64,000 bases of DNA from Copromyces sp. CBS 386.78. Lineage: Eukaryota; Ascomycota; Sordariomycetes; Sordariales; Sordariaceae. Numbering within the stretch: position 1 is the first letter of the stretch; the number at the start of each line of letters is the position of its first letter. Shown piece after piece: positions 23,392 to 35,087 of the stretch. Location of the stretch: assembly GCA_030685235.1 (NCBI GenBank), contig MU839159.1:124001-188000 (forward strand), read 5' to 3'. The position numbers and the translations under genes were made by a program. A model generated the notes under the pieces. That model was not told the origin of the DNA and did not search any database. It saw only the letters and a program-made list of their open reading frames with translations.

Positions 23392-25858
23392 CTAGGTGTC
23401 ATCCTCATCGTCACCCTCTAACCAGATCTCATGCCCATCACCCTCCCATACGAATAAACTGGCCAGGAATCCGAGTATGGCCATTCCGCTCAAGCCCCAC
23501 CATACAGCACCAACAACTCCCATATTCAGGCCAAGCCCATACAAGAAGCCACAAAGCATGGGCCCCAACGTCCTGGCAAAACTGCTAACGCTTTGTCCGA
23601 TGCCGTGAACGGTACCCAGCACACTGGGATGCGGGGTGCAGTTGTTGACCAGAATGGTCTGCGCTGGCAACGCAAACGTGCGTCCAACGACCTGAAGGGC
23701 GAGCACTCCGGCGATGGCCACCCAGACCGCAATTCCGTCTTTGGGGCTTGGTGGCGGCGAAGAGCTCGGCACCAAGCTTAGGTATGGCACCAGGAAATAA
23801 GCAAAGGGGAAAAACAGGAGGCAGAAGCGCCAGCTTTTGACCGTACCCAGCCGTGCAGAAAGCCACGGGTAAAGCCCGAGCTGAAGGCCGATCCCAATGC
23901 CGCCGAGAATAGCCATGGCCATACCCACCTCACGGGGTTGTAGGCCTAAGCCCCCCGTAAAAATAAAAGGGAGATTCCGCACCAAGGCGTTTGGAGATGC
24001 TGCGGGTTTGGTTTGGTCGTACACGGGGGTGGAAAGGAAGACGAACCACAACGAGTTGAAGGTACCCAAGTGAAAGGCAAGGAGAAAGTTCGCAACGAGT
24101 GTGAAGCTGACGTTACGCGTAAAGATACGTCGGAAGGGGAGCCGCTGGGTGTATCGCCTCCGAAGCTGTTTTTGGTTCCCAGGACCACTGTACGCCGGCT
24201 TGCCTGAGGATTTAGCTTCCTCCACGGTAGGACTAAGCTCGAGTTCAGCGCTTGAATCTGTCGATGCCAATGGTGCATAGAACGCCTCCGCATCACGACG
24301 AGAAAAACATCTTCGAAGCTTCTGCCCCAGTTCCAGGCCCCTATCTCGTACCATTGCACGCGAGTCCAGTGTCTAAGTGAGAGGTATGAGTAAGCATGGC
24401 GTCACACAAAGGGACGTGAAGGGTGTAAGACAGCATAACTAGCATGAAATAAACTTGCCTCTTCTAGGAACAGCCAAACAGAGACCATGGCGAAAAAGAG
24501 AAACACCGCTGAAAGTATATTAGGGGCAGCATACGGGAAGTGCGTGAAGAAGCCAACTTTGCCAAACGTGTCAGGGTAGGTCCCCGCAGGATCTGAGAGA
24601 AGCCCGCCAAGTATGGGACCAATGATGATGCCAATGTTGAAAGTCATAGGAAGGAGCAAAAATGCCCTTGATTGGTATCTGTCGCATCCATTAATATTAT
24701 AAAACACAAGGCGAAATGGGTGTCGGTGGACAGGAGGGCTTTTGTCCTTGGCTAAAGAGGCCAACTTACTTCTTCTCCTTGACGGTTTCACTAATCCTAC
24801 AAGTTAAGACATGTCAGCACGGGACCCGCAGGTTATATATAGCACGGAACGAAGCATGATAGCACATCCGGACCAATTCTGTTCTACTCACATGGTTCTG
24901 AGAACGCCTATGTTCCCGTTCGTGATTCCACCCAAAGACCTGAAGAGAAGTGCTTCCCAAAACGAAGTTGAGAAGCCGAACCCGATGCATGATAGCACTA
25001 TGCGAAATATTGTTAGCAGAAGCACGGAGACAAAACAATTGCTGAAGATGGAAACATTAGCTGAAGTAGATACCAGTAACTTACTTGTACCACCGAGACC
25101 AATCAAAAGCACAGTTTTGCGGCCACACCGAGGAGAGTCGGCAACTCGCCCCCACAGCATGGCGGTTAGGAATTGGGCAGCCGTAAAACTGGCACTGATT
25201 CGGAATCGAAGAATCAGCAACGACAATCGCTTGCATACCGCTAGGGCAATCCATGGCATATTTGCTGAAATTACGAGTGGGAGAGAGACTCACTGAAGGA
25301 TTCCAGCCTGGCTAGAAATGGTCGAGTCAGGAAGGTCGGGATTGAACCACTTCAGCTGGTAGAACATGTAGGACTTGATATAACCAACAATCAGCAATGG
25401 ATCAACCGCTGCACAATGGATTCCAGAGAGCATACCTGAAGAGAGGTCTGGACAAGCGGTTCACTCAACCTAGCGAGAGTGATGACGATAAGCTGGTCTT
25501 TCCGGGGTAGGTCCCTCCATGAGACAGCCTTGGCGCGGGCGAGATGCCGCTGGGGTGCAGACTCGATGGTTCTCTCGGCAACCGTGTCTGTAGTAGCCAC
25601 GCCGGACATTGTGACGGGAGCGTCGCGGGACACATGCCCATGATTCAGGGATGATTCACGGTGGCCAAGGTTAGTAATCAAAGACAGCCTCCCGGTCCTG
25701 GCCTCCGCCTCCCCCGCCTTAGCACCCGCATCCGCACCCGCATCCGCAAGACAGGCACCAAAGCCAGGTGCGGCATCGTGGGGTCCGGGGACATCCGGAT
25801 ATGGGGAACCGGAGCGGTTGGCCCCACGTGGCTCCCCAGCTTCGGGCCCATAAACCAT
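23392..25858 (-). CDS. Major facilitator superfamily transporter
   Basis: Seven exons, 25858..25436, 25373..25294, 25194..25085, 24997..24892, 24796..24770, 24678..24459 and 24372..23392, give 648 aa. Every junction keeps frame. Intron 6 (24373..24458) begins GC (GAG|GCAAGT) and is the only choice that joins FLEE to TLDSRAMVRDRG, so it is a GC-AG intron. Exon 5 is 27 nt. The MFS signature GRVADSPRCGRK sits after helix 2. Six N-terminal helices, a long hydrophilic central loop (VRDRGLELGQKLRRCFSRRD onward) and six C-terminal helices follow. The layout matches the fungal group loosely named after plant ZIF1-like carriers. Substrate unknown; location probably plasma or vacuolar membrane. The N-terminus before MSGVATTDTV is low complexity, so the true start may be that later Met (25612). 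Confidence 0.9.
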
Positions 25859-28220
25859 CTGGACCGGGCGGGAATATTACGGGAAGGAGCCGCTGTGGAG
25901 AGTGCACGAGTCGGGTCCCCGTCAGATCAGCCGGGGTACTGTACGGCGTAGGAAGAGAGTTAGGGACTTGGGTTGCTGCGGGATCATAAATCGGGGTAGT
26001 ATCATTTAGACTAACTTGTTATCGGTTGACGACCACTCCACGTCCAATCCAAAGTGCTGGGTAAGGTAGCCGTGAGATCTGAACGGGAACACGGTGGGTG
26101 GGAGCTTCGGGGTCCGCTTCACACTTGAACGGGCGACCTGGAAGATTGAGCATGCAGAGAATGGCGAGACAAGTTGGCAGCCGATACAGATTGTGTAGCT
26201 GTATAAAACTCAAGGGGATGGAAAACACCGCACAACACACGCGACCTCCTTCCAGATTTTGGTGCCGCCACGAATTTGGCACAGCGTAGCGCCACCTGCA
26301 GTCACGGATAAAATACCCCCGAGGCGTTGACGAGACAGACATGAGGTTGAATTGACGGTTGACAGTGTGTTTGGTTGCGTCACCGGATGATCTCTCATCC
26401 CCCCCCCCCCCCCCCCGATCAGCCACAGCATCGGTGCCGTAACGGCTTCCTTCCATCTGCTTCGGGCTAGTCGCTACCCCATTCGCGGATTAGCTTCAAG
26501 GTATGATGTCCACAGACACAAGCCGGATGGGCAAAAGAGTCTTGCAGGCGCCCAGGCGGGAATAAAGATCCGGCCGGATTCTTTGGGCGTCAACAAGTGA
26601 TCCGATAGGGGCCATGGTCGGGCCGCGCACGGGAGCGGTCATAGCAATTGTACTGGACTCCTGGCTAGGACGCGGTTCTTCAAACACAGACAGGAGCAAC
26701 AAAGAGGAAGATTTCCTGACCAAAGGCGAAAGAGGGAGATGGTGAAACAAACGCACGGGGATTGTCCGTCATAGCCCGGGTTTTAGCATGTCCAGGTGGC
26801 GGCGGCGGCGCCTTGTGGGTTGAGGAGATGGACTGAAACGGCGCTACTAGGTAGGTACGTAGACGGTACACTAGAGGTAGCGCAACATGCTCGCACGTGG
26901 TAGGCTTGTCCATACCTACTGCGTAGTCACGTGTGGTAGTCTTCTACGTAGTGTACGTCTCTGGTTGTTGATGAGAAACCATATAACTACGGTACTAGGT
27001 ATCATGCGCGAGGGGATTTAAATCTCCTCGCTTTAACGTGTCTCGGAAATTCGTCCGGGTTTGAGCCGCATCGGGGACAACTTAGTCCCATGTCCTACTT
27101 TGCACTTCCCGTGGCTTCACTTCACCTGCACAGCAGCACAGTACATACCTCTCCTAGCTCCCCACAGCATCTACACTACAACTTTAGATGCAAATACGGA
27201 TAAAGTTTCTCTTCTCGATGTCTACTGCGTACACCGTACACGTGTACCACGGGAGGCTCTGCGTGCACCGGACGTACATCCGACCTCAGTTTGATCGGCA
27301 ATGTAGATCTCAGCGTCAGCTCCGGTCCTTGGCTGGGCGGTACCTTAGTCTCGGTGGTGTAGGTAGGTAGATACTATGTACATACGATACCTAGGTACGT
27401 AGCGTAGCAATTGGGCACGTTGCACCAAGACCACTTTCTAAAGATGGCCGCTAACACCCACAGTGTGCGGAGGCGGTAGGTTCAAGCTAGAGACAGATAC
27501 TGAGGGAGCCAGGGTCTCGGAAAGATGGAGCCCGACAGGAAATCCATACAGTGCATACACCATTTTCTCTTGGTGAGATCGCTTCCAGCGATATGTATTG
27601 GTCTAATTGGGTGGGCGCAGTGGATACATACCCGCCTTCTCGAGCAGAAACTGCATCGCAGAGATGGGGGTTCCTACCATGCACTATGCGGATGCGCTTG
27701 CGATGGAGGAAAAACAACCCTGTTTCTTCCCAAGGGCACCAGAGACCAAGACAAAAAAAAAAATATCAGTGTCTTGATGGTCCTCTCGCGCTGCGGTCTA
27801 ATCGCGAGCACTACCTAGGTAGCTGTGCACACCTCCACCGGGCACCGGCATCCCTCCCTGCCTCCCTCTTCACAGTTCACGTCCACCGCCCACCGTCTAT
27901 CTACAGTCAGAACCCCTGTAAATACAACACCCTCTGGGAGCAACCCCCCTGTAATTGCAATAGTAACCTCCAAAATACCCCTTTTTGTAAGAGGAAGCGC
28001 AAACCTGCAATTGGCAATAGTAAAAATAGGTATTTGCTCTTAAATTTGTATAGTAGAATACAAAAAGCGGGTCTAGTCGAGGGCAAATATTGCTTGGCAT
28101 GCTTATTTTAGTGTATTTTTTCTGATGGGTTGGAGAGAAAATAGTCTGTGCACGGCACCACTTAGAGCAACACTCCTGTAATTGCAACACCTAGGGCCAG
28201 ATTTTGGGTGTTGCTGGAAC
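25859..28220. other. Intergenic, no supported gene
   Basis: Upstream of the MFS gene. There is a poly-C run at about 26399-26416 and clusters of TAGGTAGGTA and CGTACGT-type words at 26848-26870, 27355-27405 and 27812-27822. Open frames are short, overlapping and unlike any family. A repeat pair at 27938-28187 is listed separately. Confidence 0.5.
27938..28187. repeat. Pair of 23-bp near-identical direct repeats
   Basis: The words GAGCAACCCCCCTGTAATTG (27938 onward) and GAGCAACACTCCTGTAATTG (28165 onward) match at 21 of 23 positions. A third related copy (CCCCTGTAAATACAACACC) starts at 27913. The spacer is AT-rich and non-coding. It may be the remnant of a small element with direct-repeat ends, immediately next to the MITE at 28221. 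Confidence 0.5.
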
Positions 28221-28517
28221 TACCGCTTTTTCTCGGTCGATTTGGATACCCCCAGAAAGGGTATAGCGGGCCGCCATACCTTATCTGGGCACATAAGCGA
28301 GTGCCAGCCAGCTGGTTTACCCGTGCCACCCACTTGCCAACCCCGCCAGCCGACTGCAGGTGACCTACCAGAACCCTCTCTTTTGCCAAGGAACTGGGTA
28401 CCACTGTGCACCCTCTTATATGGCCACGTTACACGTACCCACCCTGACTTGCAGGAGGCCTGGAAACTAAACTACAGCTGGCTAGAAGGTATCCAAATCG
28501 ACCGAGAAAAAGCGGTA
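28221..28517. mobile_element. TA-flanked MITE, 297 bp (Tc1/mariner-like)
   Basis: Perfect inverted termini of 28 bp, starting CCGCTTTTTCTCGGTCGATT, are bounded on both sides by TA. The interior has no transposase. The first 12 bases are identical to the ends of the MITE at 37106-37372, after which the two diverge. TA duplication and short inverted ends suit the Tc1/mariner superfamily; that assignment is inferred. Confidence 0.85.
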
Positions 28518-28640
28518 GGATGCTTACTGTACCTCTTGCACGTCCCCTGCATCCTTCGATCCTCTTCTGAACCTTGCCGCCTCCGACCCCCCCATAAACC
28601 ACCACCACACCCAGGAAGCCGCCTGCCCTATGTGCCCTCT

Positions 28641-28700
28641 CCGTCTCCGTCTCCGTCTCCGTCTCCGTCTCCGTCTCCGTCTCCGTCTCCGTCTCCGTCT
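28641..28700. repeat. (CCGTCT)10 microsatellite
   Basis: Ten perfect hexamers. The long Thr-Glu, Arg-only and Pro-Ser frames that cover it on either strand come from the repeat and are not genes. Confidence 0.97.
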
Positions 28701-31628
28701 CATCCCCGTACTCCCCGCCCCCGGCCCCCCGTTCTCGGTGCGTGAGAGGTCGGGGTATAGACGCGGAGAAACCGGGATGGGGGCTGTGGGCATTGAACAA
28801 AAGCACCCTAGGTATCCATTACTGTGCACAGTCGCCCAATCCCATCAGCTGCTGTGGCCTCACCATAGATTGTACATGCGTGTATATCAAACTCATAATC
28901 CAACCTCAGCACCTTCTCCCATTTGTCCAGTCAATGCGTTCCCAGACTCTACAAAGAGAAAAAAGGAAGTTCTCCGTGACTGTGGGGGTGTGGACAAACA
29001 CTAGTGTAATGATGCTTTTTGCTTGTCAAGCATGTCAGGGCAGTCGTCCAGTTCGTCCTCCAAAGTTTTGGCACTCTCTTACGTGTAGTTGCCCAAAGTG
29101 CTTTTTCTCTAAACTTGATGGACCAGTCGCCATGAGCCACATGTAGCCCGTTTCTGCGACAAACTTGTATAAGATGGCTTGTCTGGCGCTATTCACGAGC
29201 ATGAACCCAGGACTCAGCGTCGTCGTGATGGTGGTGGTGGTGGTCGTGGTGGTGGTGACGTTCAACGTTGCCGTATTGTTCTCACAGCATAGAGGTTAGC
29301 TATGTGGTCCCGTCTGGGATATCTGTCTCTACGTCGTCGCTTTGATACCTTTCCGGCATGTACCAGTCCGTTCTAGGGAGGCTCTGAAAAGCAACAAGGC
29401 CGGCATGCCTCCCTAGGTAGTTAGTATGCGTCAGCAGCATCACGGCCTTCCAGGGGTTCCCCACAAGCCGGCCATATTTGCCAGCGCCATTGGCCCCGTC
29501 AAGCGCCACAACAACTCTCGGTGCATTGGCCAGTCACAGAGCGCCAATTTGCCATCTGATACATGCGTTCCTTAGGTTCTCGAACTCGCCCGTCGAAACC
29601 TTTGAACCGAATCCATTACTGCAACTATGATACACTATGTACAAGGCCAAAAGGCCCCTACGCACCACCCGTCTGTCCTTTCCCCTTGGGTACTAGCTTC
29701 CTCCAGCAGGGCTGGATGGTCTCGACTGCCCGTGCACGTACACACCACAAAGTCCAAACACTGATCTCTCTAGTGTAAGTATATCCGGCCTCTAGCTACC
29801 TCTAGGGATGCTTGCAAGTTGTGCTCCTCTGAACAACAAACCCCAACCAAACATCCCCAGATTCACAATGTGTCTGGTATCCTCTTGGCTGAGGCACACC
29901 TCGGCGACGTGAGCTAGAACCAGTCGCGCTCGGCACTACCCACAGCATTTCATGCCCGAGTGGGCAACAGCCCGGTAAACTCCGACCCCGAAGTACTTCG
30001 CCAAGGTAGCCTACGTACGTGCTACACTACTGTGCCTGCAGTTCTTCGAGTGTAGGGTATGCCACTCTTTGCGGTTAACATGGGCATCCCTTTACTGAGC
30101 CTCCCCAGTTCTCTGGGGCCCGAGCTCCGCCGGCCTTTGGTGTCGAATGGGGACGCAGAGAAAGGAGAAAACCACTCACTACGACCCACTGTACCTTGTG
30201 GACATCTGAAAAGAGGTCGCTTCTTTGAAGCGCATGATCCCGCTGCTGTTTCCATCTGCTGTTTTTTTTTTTTGAACTCTTTGCCTTTTCTGTGCGCCTT
30301 CCCGGCTGGAACCCATTGGCCAATCGCGTGCAGCAGTTTCTGAAGAGTTTGTGAGTTGTATTGTTGCTTTTGCAAATTCGAGCACATAGGTACCAAACAT
30401 GGGACCAGGGACCTTGCATCATGATCCACTCCCTTGACGCCCTTGTACCTCTCTATAGTCTACACTACCTGGAACCTGAATCTACTTCAGGGTCGTGCCA
30501 GATACTTAGTGTACTCCGAAGGAGAGCCTAACACATGACGTATCCGACGGTGCTGGCCAGTGCGGTCAGTGCGGTCAGAGACTGTTGGAGCTCCTGAGCT
30601 TCAGACCGAAGCCCATCTACGTCTCCGCTCACACCAAAACCACCATGGTAGGGGCTCTCGAGGGGCTTCTAAGTGGCATGGTGCTTCTGTACTTGCGTGG
30701 TGATGTGCTTTGGACCTCAAGTCTCCTATTCCATAACCATGAGAAACATTGTCCCCTTCCTTAAATGTTGCGGCTTACCAAAACGGCGAGGGGGATCTTT
30801 TCGAAGCTAACAAATCCAGTAGCTTCGTGCTTATTCGGATAGCAACATCCTGTATACCATGTACATAATGTCAAGCGCCCCTCTTCTACATAGAGTCGGA
30901 TCATAAAAACGCCCAAGACGATGAGATAAAAATCGAAGAAATAAAAAAGTAATATTCCGACCGAACTCCATCCAAAAGGGTATACGTACCCCACCAACCG
31001 ATCATGCCATTGCCGTCCCTCTATAGTTCGCTTTATATGTCCGCCCACCAGGTAAAAAGAAAGTGAAAAAGAAAAAGAGAAAAAAGGAAAAAAAAGACAA
31101 ACTAATGCGCCAAGTGATGCGTTTTCGTGAACCGTTATTCCCGGCAGCCGGTGTCAAGGTGGAAGGGGCGGTTGTCTCTCCCTCATAGTCTTGACCGATC
31201 CCATCTGCCCCCTCTTTTGAGAAATTGCAACATGTAGGTATAAGATCCCTGTACCGTCCGCAGAAATACATCATCTTCCCTCCGTGCTTGTTTGTTGGAA
31301 AGAAAAGGATCATAAACAAGATGAAATGCTCCAGAGTCATAAAAAAGCAACCAAGCCGCTTGCTGTGTAGGTGATATGTGGCGTAAACGCTTCGAGATCT
31401 GTGTATTCCAAACGAGGTCCTGTAGGCGGACTGGTCCTCTCACACAAACTGCCTACGCAACTGTAGCAGCTGTGTGAAACGTCACGCACCGTTGGCCTTT
31501 ATCGACGTTGATGGTCGTCGTCTGTATCTATAATTGTTGTCCAAGAAGTTGGGGTTGTTGTAACTGTTGTCGCGTTGGTTGCTCAGGCCGGCTGGCCCCC
31601 GAAAACGAATATTCGTGCCGACATGGCA
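28701..31628. other. Intergenic, no supported gene
   Basis: Extends to the stop codon of the bZIP gene and includes its 3' UTR. A GGT/GTG trinucleotide-like tract lies at 29228-29260, a T tract at about 30264-30275, and an A-rich tract at 31058-31098. Frames at 30022-30429 and 30761-31340 (-) show no family features. Confidence 0.5.
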
Positions 31629-32643
31629 TCAAACCGTAGGCGATTGCGGGGGATAGTAGCTTGGTGTCGGGTACATAGACCAGGACTGCTGGGGGAGATA
31701 CGAGGATTGTGGCTGTGGAACACTGGTCGGGCAGTATCCGCGGTCTAACAAACCATGTTAGTAAACAGGCGTATACATAAGACGTTGATAAAAACCAAGA
31801 GGGCTACTCACCGGTTTCAATGTCCTCGTAGTTGACCTTCATGCTGTCCAGGCAAGAGATTCCCGTAGCTTGGCCCATCACAGAAGAGTCCATCAAGGAA
31901 GAAGGGACGCTTGTGGGGACGTGGCTAGCCACGTACTCATCAGGATGCCCCGTGGATGAAGACGGACTTGAGACCACTGAAGGAACAGTTACTGAAGAAA
32001 CGGGGACCACCGGGGGCCATGTTTCACAAGGTTCAGGCGTAGGGAGGTAAGATGATCCAAAGCTTGCCGGGGCACCATAGTCCGTAGAGCCTTGGGGGAA
32101 GGATGCCCCGCGGCCCGAAACTCTTGATGGTGAAGTCTGCAGTCCATCCACCTCGTAGCCTTTCACAGGAGGTTAGCCTTTGGGACGAGATCGAAACCAT
32201 ATGAATGACCGCATGAGTCCGGAAAGGAGAGGAAAACTAGCTTACCAGATTGGGGAAACGGACGGTTCCCGATGCCAAGGGCTTCCCTTAATGTTCGCAC
32301 TTCGTGCTCCAATGCCTTGTTCTTCTGCAATAGTTCACGAACCATTCCATCGCGGTTCTCCCTTCCCCTCGATTCTTCCAATTCGCGCTGTAGCCTTTCA
32401 ATGAGCTCCTTGGTGCGAGCTCTGATTGCGCGTTGCGCTTCCCGATCATTTGCTCGCTTCCTAGCTAGCTGTGAAGGCGTGAGGGTAGAGACGCTTCTCG
32501 TGCCTGTGCCCGCAAACAAAACTAAGTGTCAGAAAGCTTCATGGTGAAGTTCCGAGGGAGGGTGGTATTCGGCTCTCACCTTTCCTCTTCACCGTAGCCG
32601 GCTTACTTTCCCCGGTCGAGGCAGCAGGAGGAGACCGAGCCAT
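31629..32643 (-). CDS. bZIP transcription factor
   Basis: Four exons, 32643..32580, 32503..32246, 32159..31812 and 31744..31629, give 261 aa. Introns of 76, 86 and 67 nt keep frame; intron 2 has a GCTAAC branch word. The basic region is ARKRANDREAQRAIRART at residues 35-52. A leucine-zipper-like helix follows (LIERLQRELEE, LLQKNKALEHEVRTLREAL). The basic motif is of the fungal type in which the usual N-x2-A-Q pattern reads D-R-E-A-Q, so the position normally held by the invariant Asn is Asp. The C-terminal half is Ser/Pro/Tyr-rich, ending SYYPPQSPTV, and may be an activation region. It acts in the nucleus as a dimer; targets are unknown. The long upstream space (over 2 kb) fits a regulated gene. 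Confidence 0.9.
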
Positions 32644-35087
32644 ATTGAGTTGCTGGTTGTTGTGTCGATCTGCGTGACCGTACTATGACGTTTGTGTGTA
32701 TGTCTATACCGATGTTGTCTTGAATGCGGAAATGATTGTTCTTGCTAGTTTTGCTGGCTCTGGGCCGAGAGTGATGAAAGGAAATAAATACCGTTTGATG
32801 CTAGATAAAGCCGGGACAAGTGGACGGATGGGACCAAGGGAAGTTTCTCGCGGGATGCCCACTTATAACAATACAGCGTTGAAGCGTAGTCCAGGCTGTG
32901 ATCAGAGATGGGCTCCGCCAACGAGACAAGGGTGAATAGGAAGGAACCCCTGGTCTTGCTGGGTCTACATGTACACACTTCCGTTCTTGAGGTGCCCTTC
33001 CAAAGGTGGGGAAAGTGGTCCAGGTGTCTTGAAAGATCGGGATCATGGGAGACCAAAATGGACTAGAAGCCCCAGTCTGTGCGCCAGATGCCTTGGGCCT
33101 TTGCCTCACCCTCCCCTTCCAGTCGGTTTCGGAGAATTGGGGACTAGACATTGGGATCCGGGCCACGGACGAGCTGACAGGGGCGAGGCGGACGGTGCTC
33201 TAGGCCGGACATTCCTCCGCCAGTCCGGCCTCTCTCGGACCAGAATGGCACGAGAAGTGCTCCTCTCCCGGGCCTGAGCGGCCTCTGCCCAGGAACAGGC
33301 ACGCGGCAGGGAGGATGGATGACCCTGACTGTCTTCCCAACTCTTTCGTCTCTTATAACACCCTTATATACTCCAACTGACAACTCCCCTTTGCAGTTAA
33401 TACGTATGAGGCTCCGGCGCTAACCCTTGTCTGGTTAGAGACTATGGCAAAACCCCTGCGATGAGTGCCGACCTACACCATTGATTTGCGCTCAGCAGGC
33501 CGGGATAGCGAAGGTCAGATAGAACTTGGTGTACTTCCACCTTTCAGCCTGTGATGGTTGCTTTGCTGTAATGATGGGCGGCTCATCACGAGGGGTATTG
33601 TGGGACGAGTGAAGGAACGAGGATATCAAGTCTTAAATATTAGTAACCTCACATACTGTGAGCAGCATGAAAAGTTTACCTTTGCCAAGCCCTTGTAGCA
33701 TTCGAGTACGAGGATACGTACATTTCGACTGACGGGTCCACTCCACTTGAGGCCCAAATTTTAGACTTTCGCGCTATGCTGGGAGCTCAACGTTAGGACA
33801 AAAGCCTTGCGTAGCACACCCCAGTACCGACCTAGCGTCTGACACGTCTTGAAAATCCAAGTCGGTGCTGTGCGCGTAGCTCGGAATATCTGCAAAATCT
33901 ATACCGCGTGCACTACACAAACTTAACACTGGCAAGCTTGACGGCCTGACAGTACAGCTACGTCGTCCAGGCAGCCTCCAAGCGGTCGCACGGCACAGCA
34001 CGAGAAATAACGACAAGCGATCTGATGCCCCATGGAACCAACCAAAGACATCAGAGAAAGAAAGACCACAAGAGCGGTGAAACGAATCCAAATAAATACA
34101 GTACTTGGATGCACTTGTATCTTCCGCCTTGCGCGTCTGGGTGATAAACATTCTGTATTTCAGAACATACACTAGAATGGTTGTGCAATGTCTGCCACCG
34201 AACGCACGCTTGGCGCGCTACAACGGACGTCTGCAGCTAGGACTATAAGTGGAGGCTTGAAACACAGTGCCTCGAAAATTTTCTCCACTTCTCAAACCTT
34301 GCGTCCCTTATACGTTAGTGGGTTGAAGGACCAGACTAGCATGGACCACCCAAAGACCGAAGCCCGAGCCGATATCTCCTAAAAGCGGCGAATGCGTGCA
34401 AGGAGTGGGAAGGGGGCCACGCACCCTCAGAGCGTCCTGTCCGTCATCCGATGGGATACGTTTCGAGACTTGGGAGCTACCAGTTGAGACGGTTGAGCAT
34501 GTCTGTCGGAGGCGGGTGGACGTGGGACAGCCGATATGCCTTCAGGAAATAACATGGTGGCGTGTTGAGAAGAGTTTGCGCGCTGTGAATGTAGTTGAGA
34601 CGTACTAACCTACGTAGCGTATACGCCCAGTTACAAGCGCAGAACAAACAGGCACCGATTAGGCGCACCCGGAACGACCCCAGCGCGTTGCTATATCATT
34701 GATCTGCCACACGCGGTTAGGACCATGCGAAGATCACCGGTAGTGGAAGACAGGTGTGAATGGCATCTAGGGTCCCCGCGCGCATCAAGCATACCTTCTG
34801 AAACAATTCCTTGACCTCGTTGTCTCCACCAGCATGGAGATCACGGTGGAAAGATAATTGTGAGAATCTGCAATAGGTCGTCTTCAGTGCTCGTGAACTT
34901 GTTGGTCCTTACCCAGAGTCTCAGACGAGGCATAACCTCACAGTGAGTGGGCCAACGAGTCTCCCAAGCCACGACTTGGCGGTTTGCCTGATTTATTTCC
35001 TGAAGAGTGCACCCAGAGGTAACTGCCCCGAGGGGGGCGAGTCAAGGGCACATTGTCCAGGTTATCAACATCCTCCGCGGGTTTTCC
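32644..35087. other. Intergenic, no supported gene
   Basis: Promoter and leader of the bZIP gene, then the 3' side of the pseudouridine synthase gene. Several overlapping frames (for example 32801-33166 and 33774-34172 on -) lack domain features and consistent splice sites. No repeats with clean ends were found. Confidence 0.5.

Noticed and set aside
28429..28829. Frames encoding Thr-Glu, Arg-only and Pro-Ser runs
   Set aside because: Generated by the (CCGTCT)10 microsatellite.
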